64,000 bases of DNA, from positions 3,472,001 to 3,536,000 of the forward strand of contig NZ_CP136624.1 in assembly GCF_032917945.1 (NCBI RefSeq), given 5' to 3'. Made by a program: the position numbers and the translations under genes. Under the pieces are notes generated by a model, which ran no database searches, was not told the DNA's origin, and worked only from the letters and a program-made list of their open reading frames with translations. Shown piece by piece: positions 33,183 to 41,937 of this stretch. Position 1 is the stretch's first letter, and every line of letters begins with the position of its first letter. Source of the DNA: Bradyrhizobium sp. sBnM-33. GTDB lineage: Bacteria; Pseudomonadota; Alphaproteobacteria; Rhizobiales; Xanthobacteraceae.

Positions 33183-34424
33183 TCAGCTCCGCGCCCGCTT
33201 CTCCACATTAGCAATCCGTGCCGGCACCCCAAACTCCTTGCGGCAGACCTCGGCGAGCACGGCGACGCCTTCGCGGATCTGTTCATGCGAGGGACTTGCG
33301 AAGCACAACCGCAGCCGGCTGCCGGCATAGGCCTTGTCGGTCGACCATTCCGGTCCGGGGTTGATGGCGACGCCCGCAGGAAGCGCGGCCTGATAGAGTT
33401 TCAGCGTGTCGACATTGTCGGGCAGTTTCACCCACAGGAAGATGCCGCCCTCAGGCTCCTCGAACTCGGCCGACGTGCCGAACTGCTCGTTCAGCGCTTC
33501 CATCAGCGTGTCGAGCTTGGCCCGCAGGCCGCGCGTCAGCCTCGGCACGTGGGTCGAAAAATGCGGCACGCAATACTCGGCCAGCACCATCTGCTCCAGC
33601 GCGCCGCTTCCGGCGTCGGTCTTCAGCGCCAGCATCCGCGACATCATCTCCCAGGGTGCCACGATGAAGCCGACCCGCAGCGCCGGCGCGATCGACTTCG
33701 AGAACGAGCCGATATGGATGACGCCGCCGTGCTTGCTCATGGCATAGATCGCGGGCGGCCGCTGGCCGCTCCAGATCAGATCGGCGTAGCAATCGTCCTC
33801 GAAAATCGGCACGCCATATTGCTGCGACAGCTTCAGCATCTCGGCGCGCCGCGTCTCCGGAAGGATGCTGCCGGTCGGATTCTGCACGGTCGGGATGGTG
33901 TAGATATATTTCGGCGTGATGCCGCGGCTTTTGTGGTCGGCAAGGGCTGCCGCCAGCGCATCCATCCGCATGCCCTGGTCGTCGAGGGGGATGCCGATCG
34001 CCTTGATACCGAGCCGCGTCAGCCGGGTCAGCGCGCCTTGATAGGTTTCCTGCTCGACCAGCACGGTGTCGCCGCGCGCGAGCAGCGACTGGTTGACCAG
34101 GTCGAGCGCCTGCAGCGAACCGGAGACGATCATGATATCATCGGCAATGCAGGCGATGCCGGCGTCGCGCTTGAGTTTCGCGCTGAGGAATTCGCGCAAG
34201 GGGCGATAGCCCTGCGGGCCGCTGGCGAGGCCGTATGTTGCGAGCGTCTTGCCCTCGCGCCGGAGCACGGTATTGACGGCGTCGACCAAGTCATCGACCG
34301 GAACCTGCTCGGGATCATTATTGCCGCCGACAAAACTGTATCTGGCAAGCCCGGTCCACCGCGCTGCCGGCGCCGGCAATCCGGCGGGCAGCAAGGGCGC
34401 GAAATCGAAAGAAGCGGTAGACAT
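33183..34424 (-). CDS. PLP-dependent aminotransferase, class I/II (2-aminoadipate transaminase-like)
   Basis: 413 residues from the ATG at 34424 (MSTASFDFAPLLPAGLPAPA) with TGGAGTG before it; a longer reading adds 39 unlikely residues. Fold type I aminotransferase: TYGLASGPQGYRPLREFLSAKL, IPTVQNPTGSILPETRR with the PLP-contacting Asn, FEDDCYADLIW, and IGSFSKSIAPALRVGF with the PLP lysine. The sequence is like the LysN/multisubstrate group that also resembles the catalytic half of MocR regulators, but there is no DNA-binding domain. The reaction is amino-group exchange; substrate not determined. Confidence 0.9.
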   Translation of the reverse strand: MSTASFDFAPLLPAGLPAPAARWTGLARYSFVGGNNDPEQVPVDDLVDAVNTVLRREGKTLATYGLASGPQGYRPLREFLSAKLKRDAGIACIADDIMIVSGSLQALDLVNQSLLARGDTVLVEQETYQGALTRLTRLGIKAIGIPLDDQGMRMDALAAALADHKSRGITPKYIYTIPTVQNPTGSILPETRRAEMLKLSQQYGVPIFEDDCYADLIWSGQRPPAIYAMSKHGGVIHIGSFSKSIAPALRVGFIVAPWEMMSRMLALKTDAGSGALEQMVLAEYCVPHFSTHVPRLTRGLRAKLDTLMEALNEQFGTSAEFEEPEGGIFLWVKLPDNVDTLKLYQAALPAGVAINPGPEWSTDKAYAGSRLRLCFASPSHEQIREGVAVLAEVCRKEFGVPARIANVEKRARS

Positions 34425-34491
34425 AAATGTTTCACTCCATCTTGTTTCTTGTTGAGAGGGCCGACCGGGCGGCTCTCTGTCTCGTCGTCGT

Positions 34492-34893
34492 TCAGCCTGG
34501 TTCTTGCCGACGATCCTGATCGGCATGGCTGATGAAGACATAATGTCCGGCGCCGACGCCGACCATCAGCTTCTCGATCGTGAGCTCGGCGATCTCGCCC
34601 GTGGCCGCCCAGTCGATCACGAAATTGGCTCCCGTTCCGCCGCGCACCTCATTTGCAGCGACGAAGGCCTGGACAGTCACGAAGGGTTTTAGCGCAACCG
34701 GGGACTTGAGGTAGCTCTCCGCGATCTTGCCTGATGTGTCGAAATAGGCGATCCGCTCGGGGATCAGGGGGCGGGAGTTTGCGAAATTCTGTTCGATTCC
34801 GCCCGCGGTCCGGGCGCTGGCGGTGGGGGCGTACGGGATCGACAACGCGGCCAGAATCGCGAGAAAAGCCCCCATTCTATGGCTGTGACACAT
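34492..34893 (-). CDS. Small exported hypothetical protein
   Basis: 133 residues from the ATG at 34893 (MCHSHRMGAFLAILAALSIPYAPTASA); AAGGG lies before it, and a second start at 34875 would remove six residues. A signal peptide is clear. The mature domain of about 105 residues has the strand pattern of a small beta protein (RIAYFDTSGKIAESY, ANFVIDWAATGEIAELTIEKLMVG) and ends HYVFISHADQDRRQEPG. No family is recognised. It is divergent from the cation antiporter (58-base gap) and lies just upstream of the aminotransferase on the same strand. Confidence 0.65.
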   Translation of the reverse strand: MCHSHRMGAFLAILAALSIPYAPTASARTAGGIEQNFANSRPLIPERIAYFDTSGKIAESYLKSPVALKPFVTVQAFVAANEVRGGTGANFVIDWAATGEIAELTIEKLMVGVGAGHYVFISHADQDRRQEPG

Positions 34894-34951
34894 TGCTTGT
34901 TTGACCCTTGCGCCGGGGCCTCTAGGTTGCAGAAGGGGGAAGTCCGGAACC

Positions 34952-36679
34952 ATGCACGAGCTTATTCGCGATATCACCTTATGCATCCTGTTTGCCTGGG
35001 GGCTCGGCCTGTTGGCGCATTTTTCGCGGCAGCCGCTGATTTTGGCCTACCTTATCGCCGGGTTCGTCATTGGTCCATTCGGCATGAAGTGGGTCGAGTC
35101 CCAGGAGTCGATTACCGTGATCTCCGAACTCGGCCTGATCTTCATGCTGTTCATGATCGGGCTGGAAATCGACCTGAAGAAGATCGTGCGCGCCGGCAAG
35201 GTGATTCTGTTTGCCGCGGGCGGGCAATTGGTCGGCGGCGTCCTGCTCGGAATATTGTTCTTTATCGGGATCGGCCTGTCGATGGGCAGCGGGCATTTCG
35301 ACGCGCTCTATCTCTGCATCGCCTGCGCGCTGTCGAGCACGGTCATCATCGTCAAGGTGCTGTACGAGAAGCGCGAGCTCGACACGCTGCCCGGGCGGAT
35401 TACGCTCGGCGTGCTGGTGCTGCAGGACATCTTCGCGATCTTGTTCCTGGCGGTGCAGCCGAGCCTCGACAATCTGCAAGTGAGCGTGATCCTGCTGTCG
35501 ATTGCCCGGGTCGGCGTGCTGGTGGCGACCGCGCTGGTGCTCAGCCGCTATGTGCTGCCGTGGCTGTTCCACCAGATCGCGCGCCGGCCTGAGCTGATCC
35601 TGCTCGGTGCCCTGGCCTGGTGCTTCCTGATCGGCGAGATCGCGGAGAGGCTACACCTGTCGCGCGAGATGGGGTCGCTGGTAGCTGGCGTATCGCTGTC
35701 GACATTCCCCTATGCGCTCGACGTCACCGCCAAGGTGACAACGCTGCGCGATTTCTTCATCACGCTGTTCTTCGTCTCGCTCGGCATGACCATCCCGATC
35801 CCCGGTGCGTCGGTGATCGGGCTGGCGCTCGCGATCGCGGCCTTCACCGTCGTCAGCCGCATGGTGACGACGTTCACGCCGCTTTATCTGATGAAGCAGG
35901 GCCTGCGCGCGAGCCTGTTGCCGGCGATCAACCTGGCGCAGATCTCGGAGTTTTCGCTGGTCGTGATCCAGACCGGCGTGACGGCGCGTCACATTGGGCC
36001 TGAGACGTCGAGCGCGGCGTCGTTCGCCTTCGTGGTGCTGGCGGTCCTGAGTACCTTCGTCATGGGCCGCAGCGATCAGGTCACGCGAAACCTGATCGGT
36101 CCCCTGAAGCGGATCGGGCTCCGCGATCTCGATCACAAGCATGAGGCCGACGGAGGGCACGAGGGCGGGCACGGGGAGGCGCGCCGGATCGTCATTCTCG
36201 GGTTCTTCCGCGCCGCCAGCGCGCTGGTTGCCGAGATCGAGCGCCTCAATCCGGCGGTGCTGGAGCAGATCACCGTGATCGACTTCAATCCGCTGGTGTT
36301 CCGCACGTTGACGGACCGCGGCATGCACGTGGTCTATGGCGACATCAGCAACGTCGATACGCTGGTGCATGCCGGCGTCGGCAAGGCGGAGCTGATCATC
36401 CTCAGCATCCCGGATTCGCTGTTGAAGGGTGCCGACAACGAAAAGCTGGTCCGGCATGTCCGCTCGCTCAATCCGACCGCCAAGATCGTCGCCACCGCGG
36501 AGATCCTGGCCAACGTCAACGACCTCTACAAGGCCGGCGCCGACTATGTGACGGTGACCCGGCTCAGCGACGCTCACGAGCTCTACAAGGTGATCGAAGC
36601 CGCCCAGGCCGGGCTGCTGGAGGACAAGCGCGCCGAGACCGACGCGCTGCTCAGCGAGCGCCGCGAGGTGCTGCCGTAA
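34952..36679 (+). CDS. CPA2-family cation:proton antiporter with TrkA-N domain (KefB/YbaL-like)
   Basis: 575 residues from the ATG at 34952 (MHELIRDITLCILFAWGLG), with AAGGGGGAAG before it. Residues about 1-390 carry 12 or so membrane helices of the Na/H exchanger type (LILAYLIAGFVIGPFGM, ELGLIFMLFMIGLEIDLKKI, GVLVLQDIFAILFLAV). After a His-rich linker (HKHEADGGHEGGHGEA) comes a TrkA-N/RCK-like nucleotide-binding domain (RIVILGFFRAASALVAEIERL, VIDFNP, GDISNVDTLVHAGV). It should exchange K or Na for protons under control of a nucleotide or metabolite. The usual GxGxxG of RCK domains is altered to GFFRAAS, so the ligand may differ. Confidence 0.91.
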   Translation: MHELIRDITLCILFAWGLGLLAHFSRQPLILAYLIAGFVIGPFGMKWVESQESITVISELGLIFMLFMIGLEIDLKKIVRAGKVILFAAGGQLVGGVLLGILFFIGIGLSMGSGHFDALYLCIACALSSTVIIVKVLYEKRELDTLPGRITLGVLVLQDIFAILFLAVQPSLDNLQVSVILLSIARVGVLVATALVLSRYVLPWLFHQIARRPELILLGALAWCFLIGEIAERLHLSREMGSLVAGVSLSTFPYALDVTAKVTTLRDFFITLFFVSLGMTIPIPGASVIGLALAIAAFTVVSRMVTTFTPLYLMKQGLRASLLPAINLAQISEFSLVVIQTGVTARHIGPETSSAASFAFVVLAVLSTFVMGRSDQVTRNLIGPLKRIGLRDLDHKHEADGGHEGGHGEARRIVILGFFRAASALVAEIERLNPAVLEQITVIDFNPLVFRTLTDRGMHVVYGDISNVDTLVHAGVGKAELIILSIPDSLLKGADNEKLVRHVRSLNPTAKIVATAEILANVNDLYKAGADYVTVTRLSDAHELYKVIEAAQAGLLEDKRAETDALLSERREVLP

Positions 36680-36691
36680 AAAAGGGGGTCG

Positions 36692-36778
36692 CGTAGCCCG
36701 GATGGAGCGCAGCGAAATCCGGGATTCTCGCAAACGGGTTGACCTACCCGGATTGCGCTTCGCTCCATCCGGGCTACG
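36692..36778. repeat. Palindromic repeat, GTAGCCCGGATGGAGCG family (copy 1)
   Basis: Left end CGTAGCCCGGATGGAGCG (36692-36709) and right end CGCTCCATCCGGGCTACG (36761-36778) are exact reverse complements, with AATCCGGG and CCCGGATT inside. It follows the antiporter gene. The same ends occur at 63889-63973, where the left tip has been separated by an insertion sequence. Confidence 0.85.
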
Positions 36779-36898
36779 GGCCGGCATCCTGGTATGCCTG
36801 CGGACGCCGCTCCGCCCTGCGTATTGGCGCTGGCGCCGCGCATAGAGTCCGGCTAATGCACTGGCTGAACCGAGCTAGATTTGGCGAGATTTTAAGAA

Positions 36899-37975
36899 AT
36901 GGGCGATAGCATCCAGGAAGTTCTGCAAGCCTTTGCCAAAGGCGAACTCGTCGTCGTCACGGACGATGACGATCGCGAGGGCGAGGGCGATCTGATCGTT
37001 GCGGCTTCGCTCTGCACCGCGGAGAAGATGGCATTCATTATCCGCCACACCTCCGGCATCGTCTGCGCGCCGGTCACCACCGACGACGCCAGGCGGCTGC
37101 GGCTCGATCCGATGGTGGCGCATAACGAGTCCAATCACACCACCGCCTTTACCGTCTCGATCGACTATAAACCCGATGGCGGCACCGGCATTTCGGCGGA
37201 GGAGCGCGCCTCCTGCTGCCGCGCGCTGGCCAATCCCAACGCCGGCGCCAATGATTTTGCCCGGCCCGGTCATATCTTTCCGCTGATCGCCCGCGACGGC
37301 GGCGTGCTCTTGCGCTCCGGCCATACCGAAGCGGCGGTCGATCTCTGCAAGCTTTCCGGCCTGCCGCCGGTCGGCGTCATCTCTGAGTTGATGAACGACG
37401 ACGGCACTGTGATGAAGGGCGAGCAGGTGACGAAATTCGCCGCCACCCACAAGCTCAAGCACGTCACAATCGCTGACATGATTGCTTATCGTCAGGCGCG
37501 CGAAAAGTTGATCGAGCGGGTCGCGACGTTTACCACCGACAGCCCGATCGGTCCGCTGCAGGGCTATGCGTATCGCTCGCCATTCGACGAGATCGCGCAT
37601 GCTGCCTTCGTCTATAACGGCGTCGGCGACGGCAAGAACGTGCTGACGCGCTTGCACAAGCCCAACATCGTCAAGGACCTCTTCACCGGCCAGGCGCGGA
37701 TGCAGATCGTGCTGGACCATTTCAAGAAGGCCGGCCGCGGCGTGCTGGTTTACTTGCGCGACGGAGCGGCCGGAGTTCCCGTCGAGCCGGTCGGCGAACA
37801 GAAAACGGCAGAGGCCGATAGGCACCGGCAATGGCGTGAAGTCGGCGTTGGTGCCCAGATCCTGCGCGATCTCGGCATCACCTCGATCGTCAATCTCACC
37901 TCGTCGGTGCACGACTACAAGGGGCTATCCGGTTTCGGCATCGAGATCGTCGCCAACGAAAAGTTGGAAATATAG
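36899..37975 (+). CDS. ribB: 3,4-dihydroxy-2-butanone 4-phosphate synthase with a degenerate GTP cyclohydrolase II-like C-terminal domain
   Basis: 358 residues. The N-terminal 200 form the RibB domain: VVVTDDDDREGEGDLIVAA (acidic metal and substrate loop), FIIRHTSGIVC, NHTTAFTVSID, and RPGHIFPLIARDGGVLLRSGHTEAAVDLC; it makes the four-carbon unit of riboflavin from ribulose 5-phosphate. The rest (from about residue 205) aligns to RibA, but the zinc Cys cluster and SLRCDCG motif of active GTP cyclohydrolase II are absent (HKPNIVKDLFTGQARMQIVLDHF stands there), so this half is not expected to open GTP. No FMN riboswitch pattern was seen in the 120 bases upstream. A separate RibA must exist elsewhere. 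Confidence 0.9.
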   Translation: MGDSIQEVLQAFAKGELVVVTDDDDREGEGDLIVAASLCTAEKMAFIIRHTSGIVCAPVTTDDARRLRLDPMVAHNESNHTTAFTVSIDYKPDGGTGISAEERASCCRALANPNAGANDFARPGHIFPLIARDGGVLLRSGHTEAAVDLCKLSGLPPVGVISELMNDDGTVMKGEQVTKFAATHKLKHVTIADMIAYRQAREKLIERVATFTTDSPIGPLQGYAYRSPFDEIAHAAFVYNGVGDGKNVLTRLHKPNIVKDLFTGQARMQIVLDHFKKAGRGVLVYLRDGAAGVPVEPVGEQKTAEADRHRQWREVGVGAQILRDLGITSIVNLTSSVHDYKGLSGFGIEIVANEKLEI

Positions 37976-37981
37976 CGTGCT

Positions 37982-38083
37982 GTCATTCCGGAATGGTGCG
38001 CTAGCACCATATCCGGAATCTCGAGATTCTCAGGGGCGCAGGGGGCGCCCCATAGTTCGCGCTATCGCGCGCCCCGGAATGAC
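37982..38083. repeat. Palindromic repeat, GTCATTCCGG family (copy 1)
   Basis: GTCATTCCGG (37982-37991) and CCGGAATGAC (38074-38083) bound the element; inside are TCTCGAGA and a GGGGCGC/GCGCCCC stem. It lies between ribB and the glutaryl-CoA dehydrogenase gene. Copy 2 is at 40494-40615. Confidence 0.75.
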
Positions 38084-38166
38084 GTGGTGAACCATTTGCG
38101 CTTCTGCCGATAGCGCATTAATTTATCGACAATTTCCATGAGGACAGTGATGCGAAAGGGATTTTC

Positions 38167-39381
38167 ATGAGCGTGCGCCCTCAAGCCAAGGACAAGCCGG
38201 CGGCGGCTTCCTTCCAGTGGGACGATCCGTTCCTGCTCGACGACCAGCTCACCGAAGACGAGCGCATGATCCGCGACACCGCGCGTGCCTATGCGCAGGA
38301 CAAGCTGTTGCCGCGCGTCATCAACGCCTATCTGGAAGAGAAGACCGACCGCGAGATCTTCAACGAGATGGGCGAGCTCGGCCTGATCGGTGTCACGCTG
38401 CCGGAAGAATATGGCTGCGCGAACGCGAGCTACGTCGCCTATGGCCTGGTGGCTCGCGAGATCGAGCGGGTCGATTCCGGCTATCGCTCGATGAACTCGG
38501 TGCAGTCGTCGCTGGTGATGTACCCGATCTACGCCTATGGTGACGAGAACCAGCGCAAGAAATACCTGCCGAAGCTTGCCACCGGCGAGTGGGTCGGCTG
38601 CTTCGGCCTGACCGAGCCGGATGCCGGCTCCGATCCCGGCGGCATGAAGACCCGTGCCGAGAAGGTGTCGGACGGCTATCGTATCAGCGGCAGCAAGATG
38701 TGGATTTCCAACGCCCCGATCGCCGACGTCTTCGTGGTCTGGGCCAAGTCGGCCGCGCATGACAACCAGATCCGCGGCTTCATTCTCGAAAAGGGCATGA
38801 AGGGCCTGTCGGCGCCGAAGGTCGGCGGCAAGCTGTCCTTGCGCGCCTCGATCACCGGTGAGATCGTGATGGACGGCGTGGTGGTGCCGGAGAGCGCGTT
38901 GCTGCCCAACGTATCAGGCCTGAAGGGACCGTTCGGCTGCCTCAACCGCGCCCGCTACGGCATCTCCTGGGGCGCGATGGGTGCGGCGGAAGACTGCATG
39001 CATCGCGCGCGGCAATACACGCTCGACCGCAAGCAGTTTGGCCGGCCGTTAGCGGCAACGCAGCTCGTGCAGAAGAAGCTCGCCGACATGGAGACCGAGA
39101 TTGCGCTCGGCCTGCAGGCCTCATTGCGCGTCGGCCGCCTGATGGACGAAGGCAAGATGGCGCCGGAGATGATTTCGATCGTCAAGCGCAACAATTGCGG
39201 CAAGGCGCTCGACATCGCCCGCGTCTCGCGTGACATGCACGGCGGCAACGGCATCCAGATCGAGTATCATGTGATGCGCCATACCGCGAACCTGGAAACC
39301 GTGAACACCTATGAAGGCACCCACGACGTCCACGCCCTGATCCTGGGCCGGGCAATCACGGGGATTCAGGCGTTTTCGTAA
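38167..39381 (+). CDS. gcdH: Glutaryl-CoA dehydrogenase
   Basis: 404-residue FAD acyl-CoA dehydrogenase that oxidises and decarboxylates glutaryl-CoA to crotonyl-CoA in lysine, tryptophan and dicarboxylate breakdown. The GCDH marks are present: [20 protein letters not shown] with the substrate-gripping Arg and Ser, [39 protein letters not shown] and [20 protein letters not shown] with the catalytic Glu. Length matches the family. It is a single gene flanked by repeats on both sides. Confidence 0.94.
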   Translation: MSVRPQAKDKPAAASFQWDDPFLLDDQLTEDERMIRDTARAYAQDKLLPRVINAYLEEKTDREIFNEMGELGLIGVTLPEEYGCANASYVAYGLVAREIERVDSGYRSMNSVQSSLVMYPIYAYGDENQRKKYLPKLATGEWVGCFGLTEPDAGSDPGGMKTRAEKVSDGYRISGSKMWISNAPIADVFVVWAKSAAHDNQIRGFILEKGMKGLSAPKVGGKLSLRASITGEIVMDGVVVPESALLPNVSGLKGPFGCLNRARYGISWGAMGAAEDCMHRARQYTLDRKQFGRPLAATQLVQKKLADMETEIALGLQASLRVGRLMDEGKMAPEMISIVKRNNCGKALDIARVSRDMHGGNGIQIEYHVMRHTANLETVNTYEGTHDVHALILGRAITGIQAFS

Positions 39382-39401
39382 AGGCGTTGCGCGTGCCCAC
39401 G

Positions 39402-39537
39402 GCGTTTGCTGTCATCGCCCCGCCTTGTGCGCAATTGCGCACTGGGGCGGGCGATCCAGTATTCCAGAGGCCTCTCGGTCGATCACGAACGCCGGTGTTT
39501 ACTGGATACCCCGCCTTCGCGGGGGTATGACGATTGT
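39402..39537. repeat. Composite intergenic repeat with GTGCGCAATTGCGCAC hairpin
   Basis: Contains CGCCCCGCC-(GTGCGCAATTGCGCAC)-GGGGCGGGCG as one stem (about 39418-39452) and ACCCCGCCTTCGCGGGGGT as another near 39510-39528. The 16-bp palindrome at 39427-39442 also occurs twice in the repeat at 40494-40615. No gene is seen. Confidence 0.55.
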
Positions 39538-39566
39538 GGTGTGTCGCGAAACGAGCAGGAAGAACA

Positions 39567-40484
39567 ATGGCCGACAACGACGACATCCCGTTCAACCGCG
39601 ATTTCCCGCTTTTGCCCGGCGTCGTCGATGAGCCGCGGCCCGGCGTGCGGCGGGTCCTCTGCGACAATCCGAGCCCGTTCACCTTCACCGGCACAGTCAG
39701 CTACATCGTAGGCAAAAGCAAGGTCGCGATCATCGATCCCGGTCCCGATGATGAAGCGCATGCCAAGGCGTTGCTCGACGCCGTGCGCGGCGAGACAGTG
39801 ACGCATATTCTCGTCACCCACACCCACCGCGACCATTCGCCGAACACCGCACGGATCAAGGCGGCCACCGGCGCGCCCGTCTATGCCGAGGGGCCGCACC
39901 GCGCCTCGCGGCCGCGCTTCGAGAGCGAAAAGCACAATCCGGAATCCGGCGCCGATCGCGATTTCCGGCCCGACATCGAGGTCAAGAATGCCGACGTCAT
40001 TGAAGGGCAGGGCTGGGCGCTGGAGGCGGTCGCAACCCCCGGCCACACAGCCAATCACCTGGCGTTCGCGTGGCCCGAGCGAAAGATCAATTTCGTCGGC
40101 GACCACGTGATGGGCTGGTCGACGTCGATCGTCGCGCCCCCGGACGGATCGATGAGCGACTACATGGCCTCGCTGGCGCGGCTGGAAGCGCGCGAGGAGG
40201 ATCTGTATTTCTCAGGGCACGGGCCGGAAATTCCGGAAGGGCCGCGTTACGTCCGTTTCCTGACCCGGCACCGCCAGGCCCGCGAGGCCTCGATCCTGCA
40301 TCGGCTTGCCAAGGGCGAGACCGACATCCCGACCATGGTCCGCGCGATCTATATCGGCATCGACCCGCGGCTGACCAATGCCGCCGGCTATTCCGTGCTG
40401 GCGCATCTGGAAGACCTGGTCGCCCGCGGGATCGTGGCGACCGATGGCGATCCGGTGATCGGCGGGACTTATCGGATGGCTTGA
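39567..40484 (+). CDS. MBL-fold metallo-hydrolase with C-terminal winged-helix (LACTB2/GloB-like)
   Basis: 305 residues from the ATG at 39567 (MADNDDIPFNRDFPLLPG) with AGGAAG before it. The metallo-beta-lactamase fold is shown by TVSYIVGKSKVAIIDPGPDDE, the metal motif THTHRDHSPN, ATPGHTANHLAF, FVGDHVMGW and YFSGHGPEI. The C-terminal part (RHRQAREASILHRLAKGETDIPTMVRAIY) is the LACTB2-like winged-helix tail. Family activities include thioester hydrolysis and RNA cleavage; this one's substrate is not known. Repeats stand on both sides. Confidence 0.9.
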   Translation: MADNDDIPFNRDFPLLPGVVDEPRPGVRRVLCDNPSPFTFTGTVSYIVGKSKVAIIDPGPDDEAHAKALLDAVRGETVTHILVTHTHRDHSPNTARIKAATGAPVYAEGPHRASRPRFESEKHNPESGADRDFRPDIEVKNADVIEGQGWALEAVATPGHTANHLAFAWPERKINFVGDHVMGWSTSIVAPPDGSMSDYMASLARLEAREEDLYFSGHGPEIPEGPRYVRFLTRHRQAREASILHRLAKGETDIPTMVRAIYIGIDPRLTNAAGYSVLAHLEDLVARGIVATDGDPVIGGTYRMA

Positions 40485-40493
40485 TCTCTCGTA

Positions 40494-40615
40494 GTCATTC
40501 CGGGGCGACACGAAGTGTCGAACTATGGTGCGCAATTGCGCACCTGAGAATCTCGAGATTCCCCGGTGCGCAATTGCGCACCTGAGGTTCGCGCTAAGAC
40601 GCGCCCCGGAATGAC
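40494..40615. repeat. Palindromic repeat, GTCATTCCGG family (copy 2)
   Basis: GTCATTCCGGGGCG (40494-40507) pairs with CGCCCCGGAATGAC (40602-40615). Inside, the perfect 16-bp palindrome GTGCGCAATTGCGCAC occurs twice (40528-40543 and 40566-40581), each followed by CTGAG, with TCTCGAGA between, so the core is itself duplicated. Confidence 0.8.
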
Positions 40616-40628
40616 GCGCTTTCGCGTG

Positions 40629-41480
40629 TCACTTTTTCACATTCTTCGCCTGCGCCTTGGCCGGCGTCTGCGACTTCTTCGGCGCCGCGGGTTTGGCGTT
40701 GTCGACGGCGGCGTTGATGTCCTCGATCAGCTTTGAGACGCGGGCGGCGTTGCTGCCGAGGTCGCTTTCGAAATAGCGCGAGGAGGAGCGGATATCGACG
40801 CGCGAGTCTTCGCCATCGGGCGTGATACGGATCGAGATGTCCTCGCGGAATCCCATGATCGGCGTTCGCGCCACCGCCTCGATGCGGCCGATGCGGCGCG
40901 GCGGCTGCGGCGGCCGTTCGTCAATCACAAGCCATTTGCGCTTGGTGACCAGCCCCAGCGTCACTTCATAGGCCCGTTGCGGGGGGACTTCGAGTTCCAC
41001 GGTCTCGATGTCGGGATAGGCGATCCGCTGCTGCTCGGCCGAATAGAGCCCGGCATAGACCGCGGAGTTGGCGCCTTCGCCGCTGCGCAGCCGCGCCAGC
41101 GCCTCGAAGCGCGGCGGATCGATCGGATCGGTAGTGATGTCGTGGATCGGCGGCAGCTTGCTGTATTGCAGGGCGAGGTAGGTCGGGTAGGCAAGCAGGA
41201 GCGCGTTGATCAGGAACGCCAGCAGGATCCGGCCCATGCCGCGCGACCCGTTCTGCCAGATCGCGGCAAAGGCGGCGAGGCCGACCAGAATGGAAAGCAC
41301 GGCCAAACCGAGCGCGCCGAAGAATGTCGCCAGTGCCGGCTTCACCTCCAGAAAGCCGAAGCGGACAATGAGAATGGAAACGATCACCGCGACCACGGCG
41401 AAAATGGCGAGGTTGCGTGACCAGGTGGCGAGGCTGGACACGGGCTCCGACTGGTAGGGAGCGGAAAACCTTCGGGCCAT
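40629..41480 (-). CDS. DUF1499 domain membrane protein
   Basis: 283 residues from the ATG at 41480 (MARRFSAPYQSEPVSSLATW); a longer reading adds 64 residues lacking similarity. Three membrane segments lie in the first 110 residues (IFAVVAVIVSILIVRFGF, LGLAVLSILVGLAAFAAIW, RILLAFLINALLLAYPTYLALQY), followed by the DUF1499 domain (PPIHDITTDPIDPPRFEAL, ISIRITPDGEDSRVDIRSSSRYFESDLGSNAARV) and a Lys/Ala/Pro-rich tail. The domain is common in proteobacteria and chloroplast proteins; its job is unknown. Confidence 0.85.
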   Translation of the reverse strand: MARRFSAPYQSEPVSSLATWSRNLAIFAVVAVIVSILIVRFGFLEVKPALATFFGALGLAVLSILVGLAAFAAIWQNGSRGMGRILLAFLINALLLAYPTYLALQYSKLPPIHDITTDPIDPPRFEALARLRSGEGANSAVYAGLYSAEQQRIAYPDIETVELEVPPQRAYEVTLGLVTKRKWLVIDERPPQPPRRIGRIEAVARTPIMGFREDISIRITPDGEDSRVDIRSSSRYFESDLGSNAARVSKLIEDINAAVDNAKPAAPKKSQTPAKAQAKNVKK

Positions 41481-41937
41481 CGTGAATCTGCCGGGTTTCT
41501 GAAATCTGTCTGGCCGGCGGGCCGGCTGCAAACTCGCAAGCTTGAGACCACGGCGTGGCGCGAATTTCAAGTTTGCAGGCAATACTACTCGGGCAATGCG
41601 CTGCGTGCAGCAACCTGACGGGTTAACCATCCACGTAAATTGATTATTAGTTGTAGATTGAAGTTGGTCCAACTTTCGTCTACCTCTCGCCGCCAGGTTG
41701 TCGTATTTGCCGCAAAACGGGACTGTCCTGCACGGGACACCGGCGAGCGCCAGCCAAAGGGGAAACGGCGGGCGTCAGCCGGAAGCGCTGCAGGATGATC
41801 TCAACTCACGGTCTTTGTTGCCGGGTGGAGCCGCAAAAAAATTGCGGTTGCGCCCCCGGAGTTCTAGGATCGCAAAGGGCGCAATCGGCATACGTCCGCG
41901 GGGCTGGCGGAAGGCCCCATGGGGGCGAGTGTTCAGT
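41481..41937. other. Divergent gene-free region of 457 bases
   Basis: It separates the DUF1499 gene (leftward) from the Sel1-like gene (rightward). The middle, 41620-41690, is notably AT-rich for this genome and should hold both promoters; it contains the palindrome at 41661-41675. From about 41698 a frame is open into the Sel1-like gene, but the sequence before 41938 has no family similarity or ribosome site, so I treat it as leader. Confidence 0.5.
41661..41675. promoter_or_regulatory. Perfect 15-bp palindrome in the AT-rich divergent region
   Basis: AAGTTGG-T-CCAACTT is symmetric about its central base and lies in the AT-rich part of the gap, 181 bases from one start and 263 from the other. 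A dimeric regulator could bind it and act on both genes. No matching site elsewhere in the window was noticed. Confidence 0.35.

Noticed and set aside
33123..34532. 469-codon plus-strand open frame opposite the aminotransferase
   Set aside because: Composition is that of a shadow (His/Arg/Ala/Gly-rich) and the aminotransferase on the other strand has all its motifs.
36840..36898. FMN riboswitch before ribB
   Set aside because: The conserved RFN blocks are not present in the short leader; the upstream bases are repeat and plain sequence.
41621..41645. CtrA-like site TTAACC...TAAATT in the divergent gap
   Set aside because: Only one half-site fits; the second half and spacing do not match TTAA-N7-TTAA.
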